Source: Patagioenas fasciata | Taxonomy: Eukaryota > Chordata > Aves > Columbiformes > Columbidae | Reading direction: 5' to 3' | Length of the DNA stretch: 64,000 nt | NCBI RefSeq assembly: GCF_037038585.1 | Contig: NC_092523.1 | Span: 49,741,501 to 49,805,500 of the forward strand | In this document: one piece after another, positions 39,037 through 52,612 of the stretch | Numbering within the stretch: the stretch's first letter is position 1 | Layout of the letters: each line of letters begins with the position of its first letter | Translations under genes and position numbers: made by a program | The notes under the pieces: generated by a model | Seen by the model: the letters and a program-made list of their open reading frames with translations, nothing else | The model's database searches: none | What the model was told of the DNA's origin: nothing

Positions 39037-40733
39037 GTTGCTCACACCGGTGCACTTGTTAGTGTATCCATTCAGTCCTGGGCTGCGGGGCATTCAGAAG
39101 TGGCTCTGTGGAGACGTCTGCATAGAGGCAGCTGTCAGAACACGCACACTCGATTGTTCACCAAAACATATGCAGACGCGTCCTTAGCCTGTAGATTTGG
39201 ATGCACAGAGTTCCCTGTGTTCGCAAGAGACAAGGGAATCGCGTCTGTACGCACAGAAGCAATAGCGGACCGTTTCCCTCGGAGTGAACGCGAAGAGCCG
39301 TCTATGTACTCGCAGACACGGGAACGTGCCTCAATGCGGTCACAGAGGCAGCAGCTTTTGCACAGATGCTCTGGTGATTCTGGCACTTTCCAGGCACACT
39401 CCTGAAAGTCGCGCACACTGCTGTTCACTCGCTAAACGACCTCTTGGGAAACACGTCTCCGGTCGATGGACCGCTCAGATTGCTTCTCGTGTAACTGTGA
39501 ACTGTGTCAGCGCAGGGAATCCGTCTCTGTTGAGCAGATGTCAATCCTGCCTCGCTTTTGCTTTGTTGCCTCTACCAAGATGATTTCCCGTTTCTCTCTT
39601 CACTGGAGCAGGCAGACACAGCCAACGCACATCAAGTGTCAAGAGACACGCTCTGCTGAGCTCAACGCTTGTGCAGATGCACATGTGCGACGAAGTCAAC
39701 ACACGTGCTTGTGGAGAGAAAGAAAGGGACTCCCAGGCGTGTGGAGCGACGGGGAGAAAGAGCGGGCGCTGAGGAACACAGTTTCAAACAGACTGTCTCC
39801 ACACAAACAGGCACCTGTCTGCAGGTATCCTAGATCTTGATTCTTGAACTTGAGGAAACACGCGTCTGAGCAAAACTCCCAAACGCTTCCAGGAAAGACA
39901 CACGCTCTGCCACAAGCACACAAGTGTTTGCCCTCAGCTATAGATCAGGGACAAGCTTGTGAAGAGATGCCCTGCTATTCTTTCGCCTTATGGCATCATG
40001 TGTTTCGTTCCTCTTGGAGATCGATTGTTAAACGTCTTTCCTAGGGCGACTGTGAAGCATTTGCCAGCGGAGGAGAAGTAGCACGGAGCAGCATTCAGTA
40101 CTGCCTACGAGTGTCTTTGCTACCCTACTAGCGGAGCTCCAAGAACAGGCACACATCTTCAGGTACCTTCCAAATGTGGATTCCCCTGCAGCCCCGTAGG
40201 CGGGCGTGCAGTACGCCAACCATCAACGGACGTATTTCCCCTCAAGCCTGTCAGGACGTTGCTCGTCCGTCTTTCCCTCAATAGATGGGAGTAGGCGCGC
40301 TTGCGGATGTGTGCGTGTGTGTGGCCACGCGTTTGCTTAGGCATCAGTGTGTGAAAAGGTAGGTGCTTTTCTCTAGCTGCGTGTGCGTGCACGTGGTGCT
40401 GGGTGCACATCCCTGGGTGCTCGTGGAAAGGTTTCTGCATGGTTTTCGCTGAGGAATCGTGTGTGTGCACATGGACAAAGAGAAGGCGCAGCAACCAGGT
40501 TCCAGCGCCGAAGAAGGCAAAAGGCAAGGTTTCCGGCGCTATCTCCTTCTCTCCGCAGACCTAGTCGCGCAAAGCAAGCCGCTAAGCCGGCGACCGGCAA
40601 GAGAGCTACAACGAAGCATGCCGAACGGAGAAAATAGCAGCAGCTCATCTGTTCACACCTTGTTTCTGCCATGTGCTTGAACGCCAAGACGTTCGCGCTT
40701 CTGTGAGATGAAAGACGTCCTTCTGCGTATGTA
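39037..40733 (+). repeat. Satellite unit 24
   Basis: G at 575, A at 1007, A at 1198. Its last base is A (GTATGTAG junction), shared only with unit 25. Confidence 0.96.
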
Positions 40734-42430
40734 GTTGCTCACACCGGTGCACTTGTTAGTGTATCCATTCAGTCCTGGGCTGCGGGGCATTCAGAAGTGG
40801 CTCTGTGGAGACGTCTGCATAGAGGCAGCTGTCAGAACACGCACACTCGATTGTTCACCAAAACATATGCAGACGCGTCCTTAGCCTGTAGATTTGGATG
40901 CACAGAGTTCCCTGTGTTCGCAAGAGACAAGGGAATCGCGTCTGTACGCACAGAAGCAATAGCGGACCGTTTCCCTCGGAGTGAACGCGAAGAGCCGTCT
41001 ATGTACTCGCAGACACGGGAACGTGCCTCAATGCGGTCACAGAGGCAGCAGCTTTTGCACAGATGCTCTGGTGATTCTGGCACTTTCCAGGCACACTCCT
41101 GAAAGTCGCGCACACTGCTGTTCACTCGCTAAACGACCTCTTGGGAAACACGTCTCCGGTCGATGGACCGCTCAGATTGCTTCTCGTGTAACTGTGAACT
41201 GTGTCAGCGCAGGGAATCCGTCTCTGTTGAGCAGATGTCAATCCTGCCTCGCTTTTGCTTTGTTGCCTCTACCAAGATGATTTCCCGTTTCTCTCTTCAC
41301 TGGAGCACGCAGACACAGCCAACGCACATCAAGTGTCAAGAGACACGCTCTGCTGAGCTCAACGCTTGTGCAGATGCACATGTGCGACGAAGTCAACACA
41401 CGTGCTTGTGGAGAGAAAGAAAGGGACTCCCAGGCGTGTGGAGCGACGGGGAGAAAGAGCGGGCGCTGAGGAACACAGTTTCAAACAGACTGTCTCCACA
41501 CAAACAGGCACCTGTCTGCAGGTATCCTAGATCTTGATTCTTGAACTTGAGGAAACACGCGTCTGAGCAAAACTCCCAAACGCTTCCAGGAAAGACACAC
41601 GCTCTGCCACAAGCACACAAGTGTTTGCCCTCAGCTATAGATCAGGGACAAGCTTGTGAAGAGATGCCCTGCTATTCTTTCGCCTTATGGCATCATGTGT
41701 TTCGTTCCTCTTGGAGATCGATTGTTAAACGTCTTTCCTAGGGCGACTGTGAAGCATTTGCCAGCGGAGGAGAAGTAGCACGGAGCAGCATTCAGTACTG
41801 CCTACGAGTGTCTTTGCTACCCTACTAGCGGAGCTCCAAGAACAGGCACACATCTTCAGGTACCTTCCAAATGTGGATTCCCCTGCAGCCCCGTAGGCGG
41901 GCGTGCAGTACGCCAACCATCAACGGACGTATTTCCCCTCAAGCCTGTCAGGACGTTGCTCGTCCGTCTTTCCCTCAATAGATGGGAGTAGGCGCGCTTG
42001 CGGATGTGTGCGTGTGTGTGGCCACGCGTTTGCTTAGGCATCAGTGTGTGAAAAGGTAGGTGCTTTTCTCTAGCTGCGTGTGCGTGCACGTGGTGCTGGG
42101 TGCACATCCCTGGGTGCTCGTGGAAAGGTTTCTGCATGGTTTTCGCTGAGGAATCGTGTGTGTGCACATGGACAAAGAGAAGGCGCAGCAACCAGGTTCC
42201 AGCGCCGAAGAAGGCAAAAGGCAAGGTTTCCGGCGCTATCTCCTTCTCTCCGCAGACCTAGTCGCGCAAAGCAAGCCGCTAAGCCGGCGACCGGCAAGAG
42301 AGCTACAACGAAGCATGCCGAACGGAGAAAATAGCAGCAGCTCATCTGTTCACACCTTGTTTCTGCCATGTGCTTGAACGCCAAGACGTTCGCGCTTCTG
42401 TGAGATGAAAGACGTCCTTCTGCGTATGTA
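40734..42430 (+). repeat. Satellite unit 25
   Basis: C at 575, A at 1007, A at 1198. Last base A, as in unit 24. Confidence 0.96.
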
Positions 42431-44127
42431 GTTGCTCACACCGGTGCACTTGTTAGTGTATCCATTCAGTCCTGGGCTGCGGGGCATTCAGAAGTGGCTC
42501 TGTGGAGACGTCTGCATAGAGGCAGCTGTCAGAACACGCACACTCGATTGTTCACCAAAACATATGCAGACGCGTCCTTAGCCTGTAGATTTGGATGCAC
42601 AGAGTTCCCTGTGTTCGCAAGAGACAAGGGAATCGCGTCTGTACGCACAGAAGCAATAGCGGACCGTTTCCCTCGGAGTGAACGCGAAGAGCCGTCTATG
42701 TACTCGCAGGCACGGGAACGTGCCTCAATGCGGTCACAGAGGCAGCAGCTTTTGCACAGATGCTCTGGTGATTCTGGCACTTTCCAGGCACACTCCTGAA
42801 AGTCGCGCACACTGCTGTTCACTCGCTAAACGACCTCTTGGGAAACACGTCTCCGGTCGATGGACCGCTCAGATTGCTTCTCGTGTAACTGTGAACTGTG
42901 TCAGCGCAGGGAATCCGTCTCTGTTGAGCAGATGTCAATCCTGCCTCGCTTTTGCTTTGTTGCCTCTACCAAGAGGATTTCCCGTTTCTCTCTTCACTGG
43001 AGCACGCAGACACAGCCAACGCACATCAAGTGTCAAGAGACACGCTCTGCTGAGCTCAACGCTTGTGCAGATGCACATGTGCGACGAAGTCAACACACGT
43101 GCTTGTGGAGAGAAAGAAAGGGACTCCCAGGCGTGTGGAGCGACGGGGAGAAAGAGCGGGCGCTGAGGAACACAGTTTCAAACAGACTGTCTCCACACAA
43201 ACAGGCACCTGTCTGCAGGTATCCTAGATCTTGATTCTTGAACTTGAGGAAACACGCGTCTGAGCAAAACTCCCAAACGCTTCCAGGAAAGACACACGCT
43301 CTGCCACAAGCACACAAGTGTTTGCCCTCAGCTATAGATCAGGGACAAGCTTGTGAAGAGATGCCCTGCTATTCTTTCGCCTTATGGCATCATGTGTTTC
43401 GTTCCTCTTGGAGATCGATTGTTAAACGTCTTTCCTCGGGCGACTGTGAAGCATTTGCCAGCGGAGGAGAAGTAGCACGGAGCAGCATTCAGTACTGCCT
43501 ACGAGTGTCTTTGCTACCCTACTAGCGGAGCTCCAAGAACAGGCACACATCTTCAGGTACCTTCCAAATGTGGATTCCCCTGCAGCCCCGTAGGCGGGCG
43601 TGCAGTACGCCAACCATCAACGGACGTATTTCCCCTCAAGCCTGTCAGGACGTTGCTCGTCCGTCTTTCCCTCAATAGATGGGAGTAGGCGCGCTTGCGG
43701 ATGTGTGCGTGTGTGTGGCCACGCGTTTGCTTAGGCATCAGTGTGTGAAAAGGTAGGTGCTTTTCTCTAGCTGCGTGTGCGTGCACGTGGTGCTGGGTGC
43801 ACATCCCTGGGTGCTCGTGGAAAGGTTTCTGCATGGTTTTCGCTGAGGAATCGTGTGTGTGCACATGGACAAAGAGAAGGCGCAGCAACCAGGTTCCAGC
43901 GCCGAAGAAGGCAAAAGGCAAGGTTTCCGGCGCTATCTCCTTCTCTCCGCAGACCTAGTCGCGCAAAGCAAGCCGCTAAGCCGGCGACCGGCAAGAGAGC
44001 TACAACGAAGCATGCCGAACGGAGAAAATAGCAGCAGCTCATCTGTTCACACCTTGTTTCTGCCATGTGCTTGAACGCCAAGACATTCGCGCTTCTGTGA
44101 GATGAAAGACGTCCTTCTGCATATGTG
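42431..44127 (+). repeat. Satellite unit 26
   Basis: G at 280, C at 575, C at 1007, A at 1198. Private G at 42975 (AAGAGGATT for AAGATGATT), which removes a stop codon and makes a 162-codon open frame. Private A at 44085 (AGACATTCG). Confidence 0.96.
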
Positions 44128-45824
44128 GTTGCTCACACCGGTGCACTTGTTAGTGTATCCATTCAGTCCTGGGCTGCGGGGCATTCAGAAGTGGCTCTGT
44201 GGAGACGTCTGCATAGAGGCAGCTGTCAGAACACGCACACTCGATTGTTCACCAAAACATATGCAGACGCGTCCTTAGCCTGTAGATTTGGATGCACAGA
44301 GTTCCCTGTGTTCGCAAGAGACAAGGGAATCGCGTCTGTACGCACAGAAGCAATAGCGGACCGTTTCCCTCGGAGTGAACGCGAAGAGCCGTCTATGTAC
44401 TCGCAGGCACGGGAACGTGCCTCAATGCGGTCACAGAGGCAGCAGCTTTTGCACAGATGCTCTGGTGATTCTGGCACTTTCCAGGCACACTCCTGAAAGT
44501 CGCACACACTGCTGTTCACTCGCTAAACGACCTCTTGGGAAACACATCTCCGGTCGATGGACTGCTCAGATTGCTTCTCGTGTAACTGTGAACTGTGTCA
44601 GCGCAGGGAATCCGTCTCTGTTGAGCAGATGTCAATCCTGCCTCGCTTTTGCTTTGTTGCCTCTACCAAGATGATTTCCCGTTTCTCTCTTCACTGGAGC
44701 AGGCAGACACAGCCAACGCACATCAAGTGTCAAGAGACACGCTCTGCTGAGCTCAACGCTTGTGCAGATGCACATGTGCGACGAAGTCAACACACGTGCT
44801 TGTGGAGAGAAAGAAAGGGACTCCCAGGCGTGTGGAGCGACGGGGAGAAAGAGCGGGCGCTGAGGAACACAGTTTCAAACAGACTGTCTCCACACAAACA
44901 GGCACCTGTCTGCAGGTATCCTAGATCTTGATTCTTGAACTTGAGGAAACACGCGTCTGAGCAAAACTCCCAAACGCTTCCAGGAAAGACACACGCTCTG
45001 CCACAAGCACACAAGTGTTTGCCCTCAGCTATAGATCAGGGACAAGCTTGTGAAGAGATGCCCTGCTATTCTTTCGCCTTATGGCATCATGTGTTTCGTT
45101 CCTCTTGGAGATCGATTGTTAAACGTCTTTCCTAAGGCGACTGTGAAGCATTTGCCAGCGGAGGAGAAGTAGCACGGAGCAGCATTCAGTACTGTCTACG
45201 AGTGTCTTTGCTACCCTACTAGCGGAGCTCCAAGAACAGGCACACATCTTCAGGTACCTTCCAAATGTGGATTCCCCTGCAGCCCCGTAGGCGGGCGTGC
45301 AGTACGCCAACCATCAACGGACGTTTTTCCTTTCAAGCCTGTCAGGACGTTGCTCGTCCGTCTTTCCCTCAAGAGATGGGAGTAGGCGCGCTTGCGGATG
45401 TGTGCGTGTGTGTGGCCACGCGTTTGCTTAGGCATCAGTGTGTGAAAAGGTAGGTGCTTTTCTCTAGCTGCGTGTGCGTGCACGTGGTGCTGGGTGCACA
45501 TCCCTGGGTGCTCGTGGAAAGGTTTCTGCATGGTTTTCGCTGAGGAATCGTGTGTGTGCACATGGACAAAGAGAAGGCGCAGCAACCAGGTTCCAGCGCC
45601 GAAGAAGGCAAAAGGCAAGGTTTCCGGCGCTATCTCCTTCTCTCCGCAGACCTAGTCGCGCAAAGCAAGCCGCTAAGCCGGCGACCGGCAAGAGAGCTAC
45701 AACCAAGCATGCCGAACGGAGAAAATAGCAGCAGCTCATCTGTTCACACCTTGTTTCTGCCATGTGCTTGAACGCCAAGACGTTCGCGCTTCTGTGAGAT
45801 GAAAGACGTCCTTCTGCATATGTG
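44128..45824 (+). repeat. Satellite unit 27 (divergent)
   Basis: The most privately diverged complete unit: A at 44504, A at 44546, T at 44563, A at 45135, T at 45195, TT at 45331-45332 and G at 45373. It shares G at 280 with units 8 and 26, and C at 1577 with units 6, 12 and 23. G at 575. Confidence 0.96.
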
Positions 45825-47521
45825 GTTGCTCACACCGGTGCACTTGTTAGTGTATCCATTCAGTCCTGGGCTGCGGGGCATTCAGAAGTGGCTCTGTGGA
45901 GACGTCTGCATAGAGGCAGCTGTCAGAACACGCACACTCGATTGTTCACCAAAACATATGCAGACGCGTCCTTAGCCTGTAGATTTGGATGCACAGAGTT
46001 CCCTGTGTTCGCAAGAGACAAGGGAATCGCGTCTGTACGCACAGAAGCAATAGCGGACCGTTTCCCTCGGAGTGAACGCGAAGAGCCGTCTATGTACTCG
46101 CAGACACGGGAACGTGCCTCAATGCGGTCACAGAGGCAGCAGCTTTTGCACAGATGCTCTGGTGATTCTGGCACTTTCCAGGCACACTCCTGAAAGCCGC
46201 GCACACTGCTGTTCACTCGCTAAACGACCTCTTGGGAAACACGTCTCCGGTCGATGGACCGCTCAGATTGCTTCTCGTGTAACTGTGAACTGTGTCAGCG
46301 CAGGGAATCCGTCTCTGTTGAGCAGATGTCAATCCTGCCTCGCTTTTGCTTTGTTGCCTCTACCAAAATGATTTCCCGTTTCTCTCTTCACTGGAGCACG
46401 CAGACACAGCCAACGCACATCAAGTGTCAAGAGACACGCTCTGCTGAGCTCAACGCTTGTGCAGATGCACATGTGCGACGAAGTCAACACACGTGCTTGT
46501 GGAGAGAAAGAAAGGGACTCCCAGGCGTGTGGAGCGACGGGGAGAAAGAGCGGGCGCTGAGGAACACAGTTTCAAACAGACTGTGTCCACACAAACAGGC
46601 ACCTGTCTGCAGGTATCCTAGATCTTGATTCTTGAACTTGAGGAAACACGCGTCTGAGCAAAACTCCCAAACGCTTCCAGGAAAGACACACACTCTGCCA
46701 CAAGCACACAAGTGTTTGCCCTCAGCTATAGATCAGGGACAAGCTTGTGAAGAGATGCCCTGCTATTCTTTCGCCTTATGGCATCATGTGTTTCGTTCCT
46801 CTTGGAGATCGATTGTTAAACGTCTTTCCTAGGGCGACTGTGAAGCATTTGCCAGCGGAGGAGAAGTAGCACGGAGCAGCATTCAGTACTGCCTACGAGT
46901 GTCTTTGCTACTCTACTAGCGGAGCTCCAAGAACAGGCACACATCTTCAGGTACCTTCCAAATGTGGATTCCCCTGCAGCCCCGTAGGCGGGCGTGCAGT
47001 ACGCCAACCATCAACGGACGTTTTTCCCCTCAAGCCTGTCAGGACGTTGCTCGTCCGTCTTTCCCTCAATAGATGGGAGTAGGCGCGCTTGCGGATGTGT
47101 GCGTGTGTGTGGCCACGCGTTTGCTTAGGCATCAGTGTGTGAAAAGGTAGGTGCTTTTCTCTAGCTGTGTGTGCATGCACGTGGTGCTGGGTGCACATCC
47201 CTGGGTGCTCGTGGAAAGGTTTCTGCATGGTTTTCGCTGAGGAATCGTGTGTGTGCACATGGACAAAGAGAAGGCGCAGCAACCAGGTTCCAGCGCCGAA
47301 GAAGGCAAAAGGCAAGGTTTCCGGCGCTATCTCCTTCTCTCCGCAGACCTAGTCGCGCAAAGCAAGCCGCTAAGCCGGCGACCGGCAAGAGAGCTACAAC
47401 GAAGCATGCCGAACGGAGAAAATAGCAGCAGCTCATCTGTTCACACCTTGTTTCTGCCATGTGCTTGAACGCCAAGACGTTCGCGCTTCTGTGAGATGAA
47501 AGACGTCCTTCTGCATATGTG
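45825..47521 (+). repeat. Satellite unit 28 (dimer half a)
   Basis: Shares a private variant set with unit 30: C at unit position 373 (46197), A at 543 (46367), G at 761 (46585), T at 46912, and the TGTGTGCATGC change at 47168-47175. Own changes: A at 34 (unit 30 has C) and A at 46692. Confidence 0.96.
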
Positions 47522-49218
47522 GTTGCTCACACCGGTGCACTTGTTAGTGTATCCCTTCAGTCCTGGGCTGCGGGGCATTCAGAAGTGGCTCTGTGGAGAC
47601 GTCTGCATAGAGGCAGCTGTCAGAACACGCACACTCGATTGTTCACCAAAACATATGCAGACGCGTCCTTAGCCTGTAGATTTGGATGCACAGAGTTCCC
47701 TGTGTTCGCAAGAGACAAGGGAATCGCGTCTGTACGCACAGAAGCAATAGCGGACCGTTTCCCTCGGAGTGAACGCGAAGAGCCGTCTATGTACTCGCAG
47801 ACACGGGAACGTGCCTCAATGCGGTCACAGAGGCAGCAGCTTTTGCACAGATGCTCTGGTGATTCTGGCACTTTCCAGGCACACTCCTGAAAGTCGTGCA
47901 CACTGCTGTTCACTCGCTAAACGACCTCTTGGGAAACACGTCTCCGGTCGATGGACCGCTCAGATTGCTTCTCGTGTAACTGTGAACTGTGTCAGCGCAG
48001 GGAATCCGTCTCTGTTGAGCAGATGTCAATCCTGCCTCGCTTTTGCTTTGTTGCCTCTACCAAGATGATTTCCCGTTTCTCTCTTCACTGGAGCAGGCAG
48101 ACACAGCCAACGCACATCAAGTGTCAAGAGACACGCTCTGCTGAGCTCAACGCTTGTGCAGATGCACATGTGCGACGAAGTCAACACACGTGCTTGTGCA
48201 GAGAAAGAAAGGGACTCCCAGGCGTGTGGAGCGACGGGGAGAAAGAGCGGGCGCTGAGGAACACAGTTTCAAACAGACTGTCTCCACACAAACAGGCACC
48301 TGTCTGCAGGTATCCTAGATCTTGATTCTTGAACTTGAGGAAACACGCGTCTGAGCAAAACTCCCAAACGCTTCCAGGAAAGACACACGCTCTCCCACAA
48401 GCACACAAGTGTTTCCCCTCAGCTATAGATCAGGGACAAGCTTGTGAAGAGATGCCCTGCTATTCTTTCGCCTTATGGCATCATGTGTTTCGTTCCTCTT
48501 GGAGATCGATTGTTAAACGTCTTTCCTAGGGCGACTGTGAAGCATTTGCCAGCGGAGGAGAAGTAGCACGGAGCAGCATTCAGTACTGCCTACGAGTGTC
48601 TTTGCTACCCTACTAGCGGAGCTCCAAGAACAGGCACACATCTTCAGGTACCTTCCAAATGTGGATTCTCCTGCAGTCCCGTAGGCGGGCGTGCAGTACG
48701 CCAACCATCAACGGACGTTTTTCCCCTCAAGCCTGTCAGGACGTTGCTCGTCCGTCTTTCCCTCAATAGATGGGAGTAGGCGCGCTTGCGGATGTGTGCG
48801 TGTGTGTGGCCACGCGTTTGCTTAGGCATCAGTGTGTGAAAAGGTAGGTGCTTTTCTCTCGCTGCGTGTGCGTGCACGTGGTGCTGGGTGCACATCCCTG
48901 GGTGCTCGTGGAAAGGTTTCTGCATGGTTTTCGCTGAGGAATCGTGTGTGTGCACACGGACAAAGAGAAGGCGCAGCAACCAGGTTCCAGCGCCGAAGAA
49001 GGCAAAAGGCAAGGTTTCCGGCGCTATCTCCTTCTCTCCGCAGACCTAGTCGCGCAAAGCAAGCCGCTAAGCCGGCGACCGGCAAGAGAGGTACAACGAA
49101 GCATGCCGAACGGAGAAAATAGCAGCAGCTCATCTGTTCACACCTTGTTTCTGCCATGTGCTTGAACGCCAAGACGTTCGCGCTTCTGTGAGATGAAAGA
49201 CGTCCTTCTGCATATGTG
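47522..49218 (+). repeat. Satellite unit 29 (dimer half b)
   Basis: Shares with unit 31: T at 376, G at 575, C at 873, GTTTCCCCTC at 48411-48420, GATTCTCCTGCAGTCCCG near 48664-48681, C at 1339 and GAGAGGTAC near 49090. Own changes at 48199 (C) and 48957 (C). Confidence 0.96.
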
Positions 49219-50915
49219 GTTGCTCACACCGGTGCACTTGTTAGTGTATCCCTTCAGTCCTGGGCTGCGGGGCATTCAGAAGTGGCTCTGTGGAGACGTC
49301 TGCATAGAGGCAGCTGTCAGAACACGCACACTCGATTGTTCACCAAAACATATGCAGACGCGTCCTTAGCCTGTAGATTTGGATGCACAGAGTTCCCTGT
49401 GTTCGCAAGAGACAAGGGAATCGCGTCTGTACGCACAGAAGCAATAGCGGACCGTTTCCCTCGGAGTGAACGCGAAGAGCCGTCTATGTACTCGCAGACA
49501 CGGGAACGTGCCTCAATGCGGTCACAGAGGCAGCAGCTTTTGCACAGATGCTCTGGTGATTCTGGCACTTTCCAGGCACACTCCTGAAAGCCGCGCACAC
49601 TGCTGTTCACTCGCTAAACGACCTCTTGGGAAACACGTCTCCGGTCGATGGACCGCTCAGATTGCTTCTCGTGTAACTGTGAACTGTGTCAGCGCAGGGA
49701 ATCCGTCTCTGTTGAGCAGATGTCAATCCTGCCTCGCTTTTGCTTTGTTGCCTCTACCAAAATGATTTCCCGTTTCTCTCTTCACTGGAGCACGCAGACA
49801 CAGCCAACGCACATCAAGTGTCAAGAGACACGCTCTGCTGAGCTCAACGCTTGTGCAGATGCACATGTGCGACGAAGTCAACACACGTGCTTGTGGAGAG
49901 AAAGAAAGGGACTCCCAGGCGTGTGGAGCGACGGGGAGAAAGAGCGGGCGCTGAGGAACACAGTTTCAAACAGACTGTGTCCACACAAACAGGCACCTGT
50001 CTGCAGGTATCCTAGATCTTGATTCTTGAACTTGAGGAAACACGCGTCTGAGCAAAACTCCCAAACGCTTCCAGGAAAGACACACGCTCTGCCACAAGCA
50101 CACAAGTGTTTGCCCTCAGCTATAGATCAGGGACAAGCTTGTGAAGAGATGCCCTGCTATTCTTTCGCCTTATGGCATCATGTGTTTCGTTCCTCTTGGA
50201 GATCGATTGTTAAACGTCTTTCCTAGGGCGACTGTGAAGCATTTGCCAGCGGAGGAGAAGTAGCACGGAGCAGCATTCAGTACTGCCTACGAGTGTCTTT
50301 GCTACTCTACTAGCGGAGCTCCAAGAACAGGCACACATCTTCAGGTACCTTCCAAATGTGGATTCCCCTGCAGCCCCGTAGGCGGGCGTGCAGTACGCCA
50401 ACCATCAACGGACGTTTTTCCCCTCAAGCCTGTCAGGACGTTGCTCGTCCGTCTTTCCCTCAATAGATGGGAGTAGGCGCGCTTGCGGATGTGTGCGTGT
50501 GTGTGGCCACGCGTTTGCTTAGGCATCAGTGTGTGAAAAGGTAGGTGCTTTTCTCTAGCTGTGTGTGCATGCACGTGGTGCTGGGTGCACATCCCTGGGT
50601 GCTCGTGGAAAGGTTTCTGCATGGTTTTCGCTGAGGAATCGTGTGTGTGCACATGGACAAAGAGAAGGCGCAGCAACCAGGTTCCAGCGCCGAAGAAGGC
50701 AAAAGGCAAGGTTTCCGGCGCTATCTCCTTCTCTCCGCAGACCTAGTCGCGCAAAGCAAGCCGCTAAGCCGGCGACCGGCAAGAGAGCTACAACGAAGCA
50801 TGCCGAACGGAGAAAATAGCAGCAGCTCATCTGTTCACACCTTGTTTCTGCCATGTGCTTGAACGCCAAGACGTTCGCGCTTCTGTGAGATGAAAGACGT
50901 CCTTCTGCATATGTG
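49219..50915 (+). repeat. Satellite unit 30 (dimer half a)
   Basis: Matches unit 28 at the half-a diagnostic positions 3394 bp further on, but has C rather than A at unit position 34. Half-a type therefore begins after that point. Confidence 0.96.
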
Positions 50916-52612
50916 GTTGCTCACACCGGTGCACTTGTTAGTGTATCCCTTCAGTCCTGGGCTGCGGGGCATTCAGAAGTGGCTCTGTGGAGACGTCTGC
51001 ATAGAGGCAGCTGTCAGAACACGCACACTCGATTGTTCACCAAAACATATGCAGACGCGTCCTTAGCCTGTAGATTTGGATGCACAGAGTTCCCTGTGTT
51101 CGCAAGAGACAAGGGAATCGCGTCTGTACGCACAGAAGCAATAGCGGACCGTTTCCCTCGGAGTGAACGCGAAGAGCCGTCTATGTACTCGCAGACACGG
51201 GAACGTGCCTCAATGCGGTCACAGAGGCAGCAGCTTTTGCACAGATGCTCTGGTGATTCTGGCACTTTCCAGGCACACTCCTGAAAGTCGTGCACACTGC
51301 TGTTCACTCGCTAAACGACCTCTTGGGAAACACGTCTCCGGTCGATGGACCGCTCAGATTGCTTCTCGTGTAACTGTGAACTGTGTCAGCGCAGGGAATC
51401 CGTCTCTGTTGAGCAGATGTCAATCCTGCCTCGCTTTTGCTTTGTTGCCTCTACCAAGATGATTTCCCGTTTCTCTCTTCACTGGAGCAGGCAGACACAG
51501 CCAACGCACATCAAGTGTCAAGAGACACGCTCTGCTGAGCTCAACGCTTGTGCAGATGCACATGTGCGACGAAGTCAACACACGTGCTTGTGGAGAGAAA
51601 GAAAGGGACTCCCAGGCGTGTGGAGCGACGGGGAGAAAGAGCGGGCGCTGAGGAACACAGTTTCAAACAGACTGTCTCCACACAAACAGGCACCTGTCTG
51701 CAGGTATCCTAGATCTTGATTCTTGAACTTGAGGAAACACGCGTCTGAGCAAAACTCCCAAACGCTTCCAGGAAAGACACACGCTCTCCCACAAGCACCC
51801 AAGTGTTTCCCCTCAGCTATAGATCAGGGACAAGCTTGTGAAGAGATGCCCTGCTATTTTTTCGCCTTATGGCATCATGTGTTTCGTTCCTCTTGGAGAT
51901 CGATTGTTAAACGTCTTTCCTAGGGCGACTGTGAAGCATTTGCCAGCGGAGGAGAAGTAGCACGGAGCAGCATTCAGTACTGCCTACGAGTGTCTTTGCT
52001 ACCCTACTAGCGGAGCTCCAAGAACAGGCACACATCTTCAGGTACCTTCCAAATGTGGATTCTCCTGCAGTCCCGTAGGCGGGCGTGCAGTACGCCAACC
52101 ATCAACGGACGTTTTTCCCCTCAAGCCTGTCAGGACGTTGCTCGTCCGTCTTTCCCTCAATAGATGGGAGTAGGCGCGCTTGCGGATGTGTGCGTGTGTG
52201 TGGCCACGCGTTTGCTTAGGCATCAGTGTGTGAAAAGGTAGGTGCTTTTCTCTCGCTGCGTGTGCGTGCACGTGGTGCTGGGTGCACATCCCTGGGTGCT
52301 CGTGGAAAGGTTTCTGCATGGTTTTCGCTGAGGAATCGTGTGTGTGCACATGGACAAAGAGAAGGCGCAGCAACCAGGTTCCAGCGCCGAAGAAGGCAAA
52401 AGGCAAGGTTTCCGGCGCTATCTCCTTCTCTCCGCAGACCTAGTCGCGCAAAGCAAGCCGCTAAGCCGGCGACCGGCAAGAGAGGTACAACGAAGCATGC
52501 CGAACGGAGAAAATAGCAGCAGCTCATCTGTTCACACCTTGTTTCTGCCATGTGCTTGAACGCCAAGACGTTCGCGCTTCTGTGAGATGAAAGACGTCCT
52601 TCTGCATATGTG
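50916..52612 (+). repeat. Satellite unit 31 (dimer half b)
   Basis: Matches unit 29 at the half-b diagnostic positions. Own changes: C at 51798 (GCACCCAAG) and T near 51857, making a run of six T. Confidence 0.96.

Larger units (their letters stand above)
45825..49218 (+). repeat. 3394-bp dimeric higher-order repeat, copy 1
   Basis: Units 28 and 29 form a dimer of two distinguishable unit types (a then b). At least five linked a-type markers and seven linked b-type markers recur in the next dimer exactly 3394 bp on. The dimeric form is seen only at the telomere-side edge of the array. Confidence 0.9.
49219..52612 (+). repeat. 3394-bp dimeric higher-order repeat, copy 2
   Basis: Units 30 and 31 repeat the a-b order of units 28 and 29. 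The truncated unit 32 begins as a third a-type half and then turns into ordinary sequence before the array ends. Confidence 0.9.

Noticed and set aside
42678..43166. 162-codon open frame, the longest in the window
   Set aside because: It exists only because of one base (42975) that removes a stop in unit 26. The other units stop at 99 codons, so it is a chance read-through.
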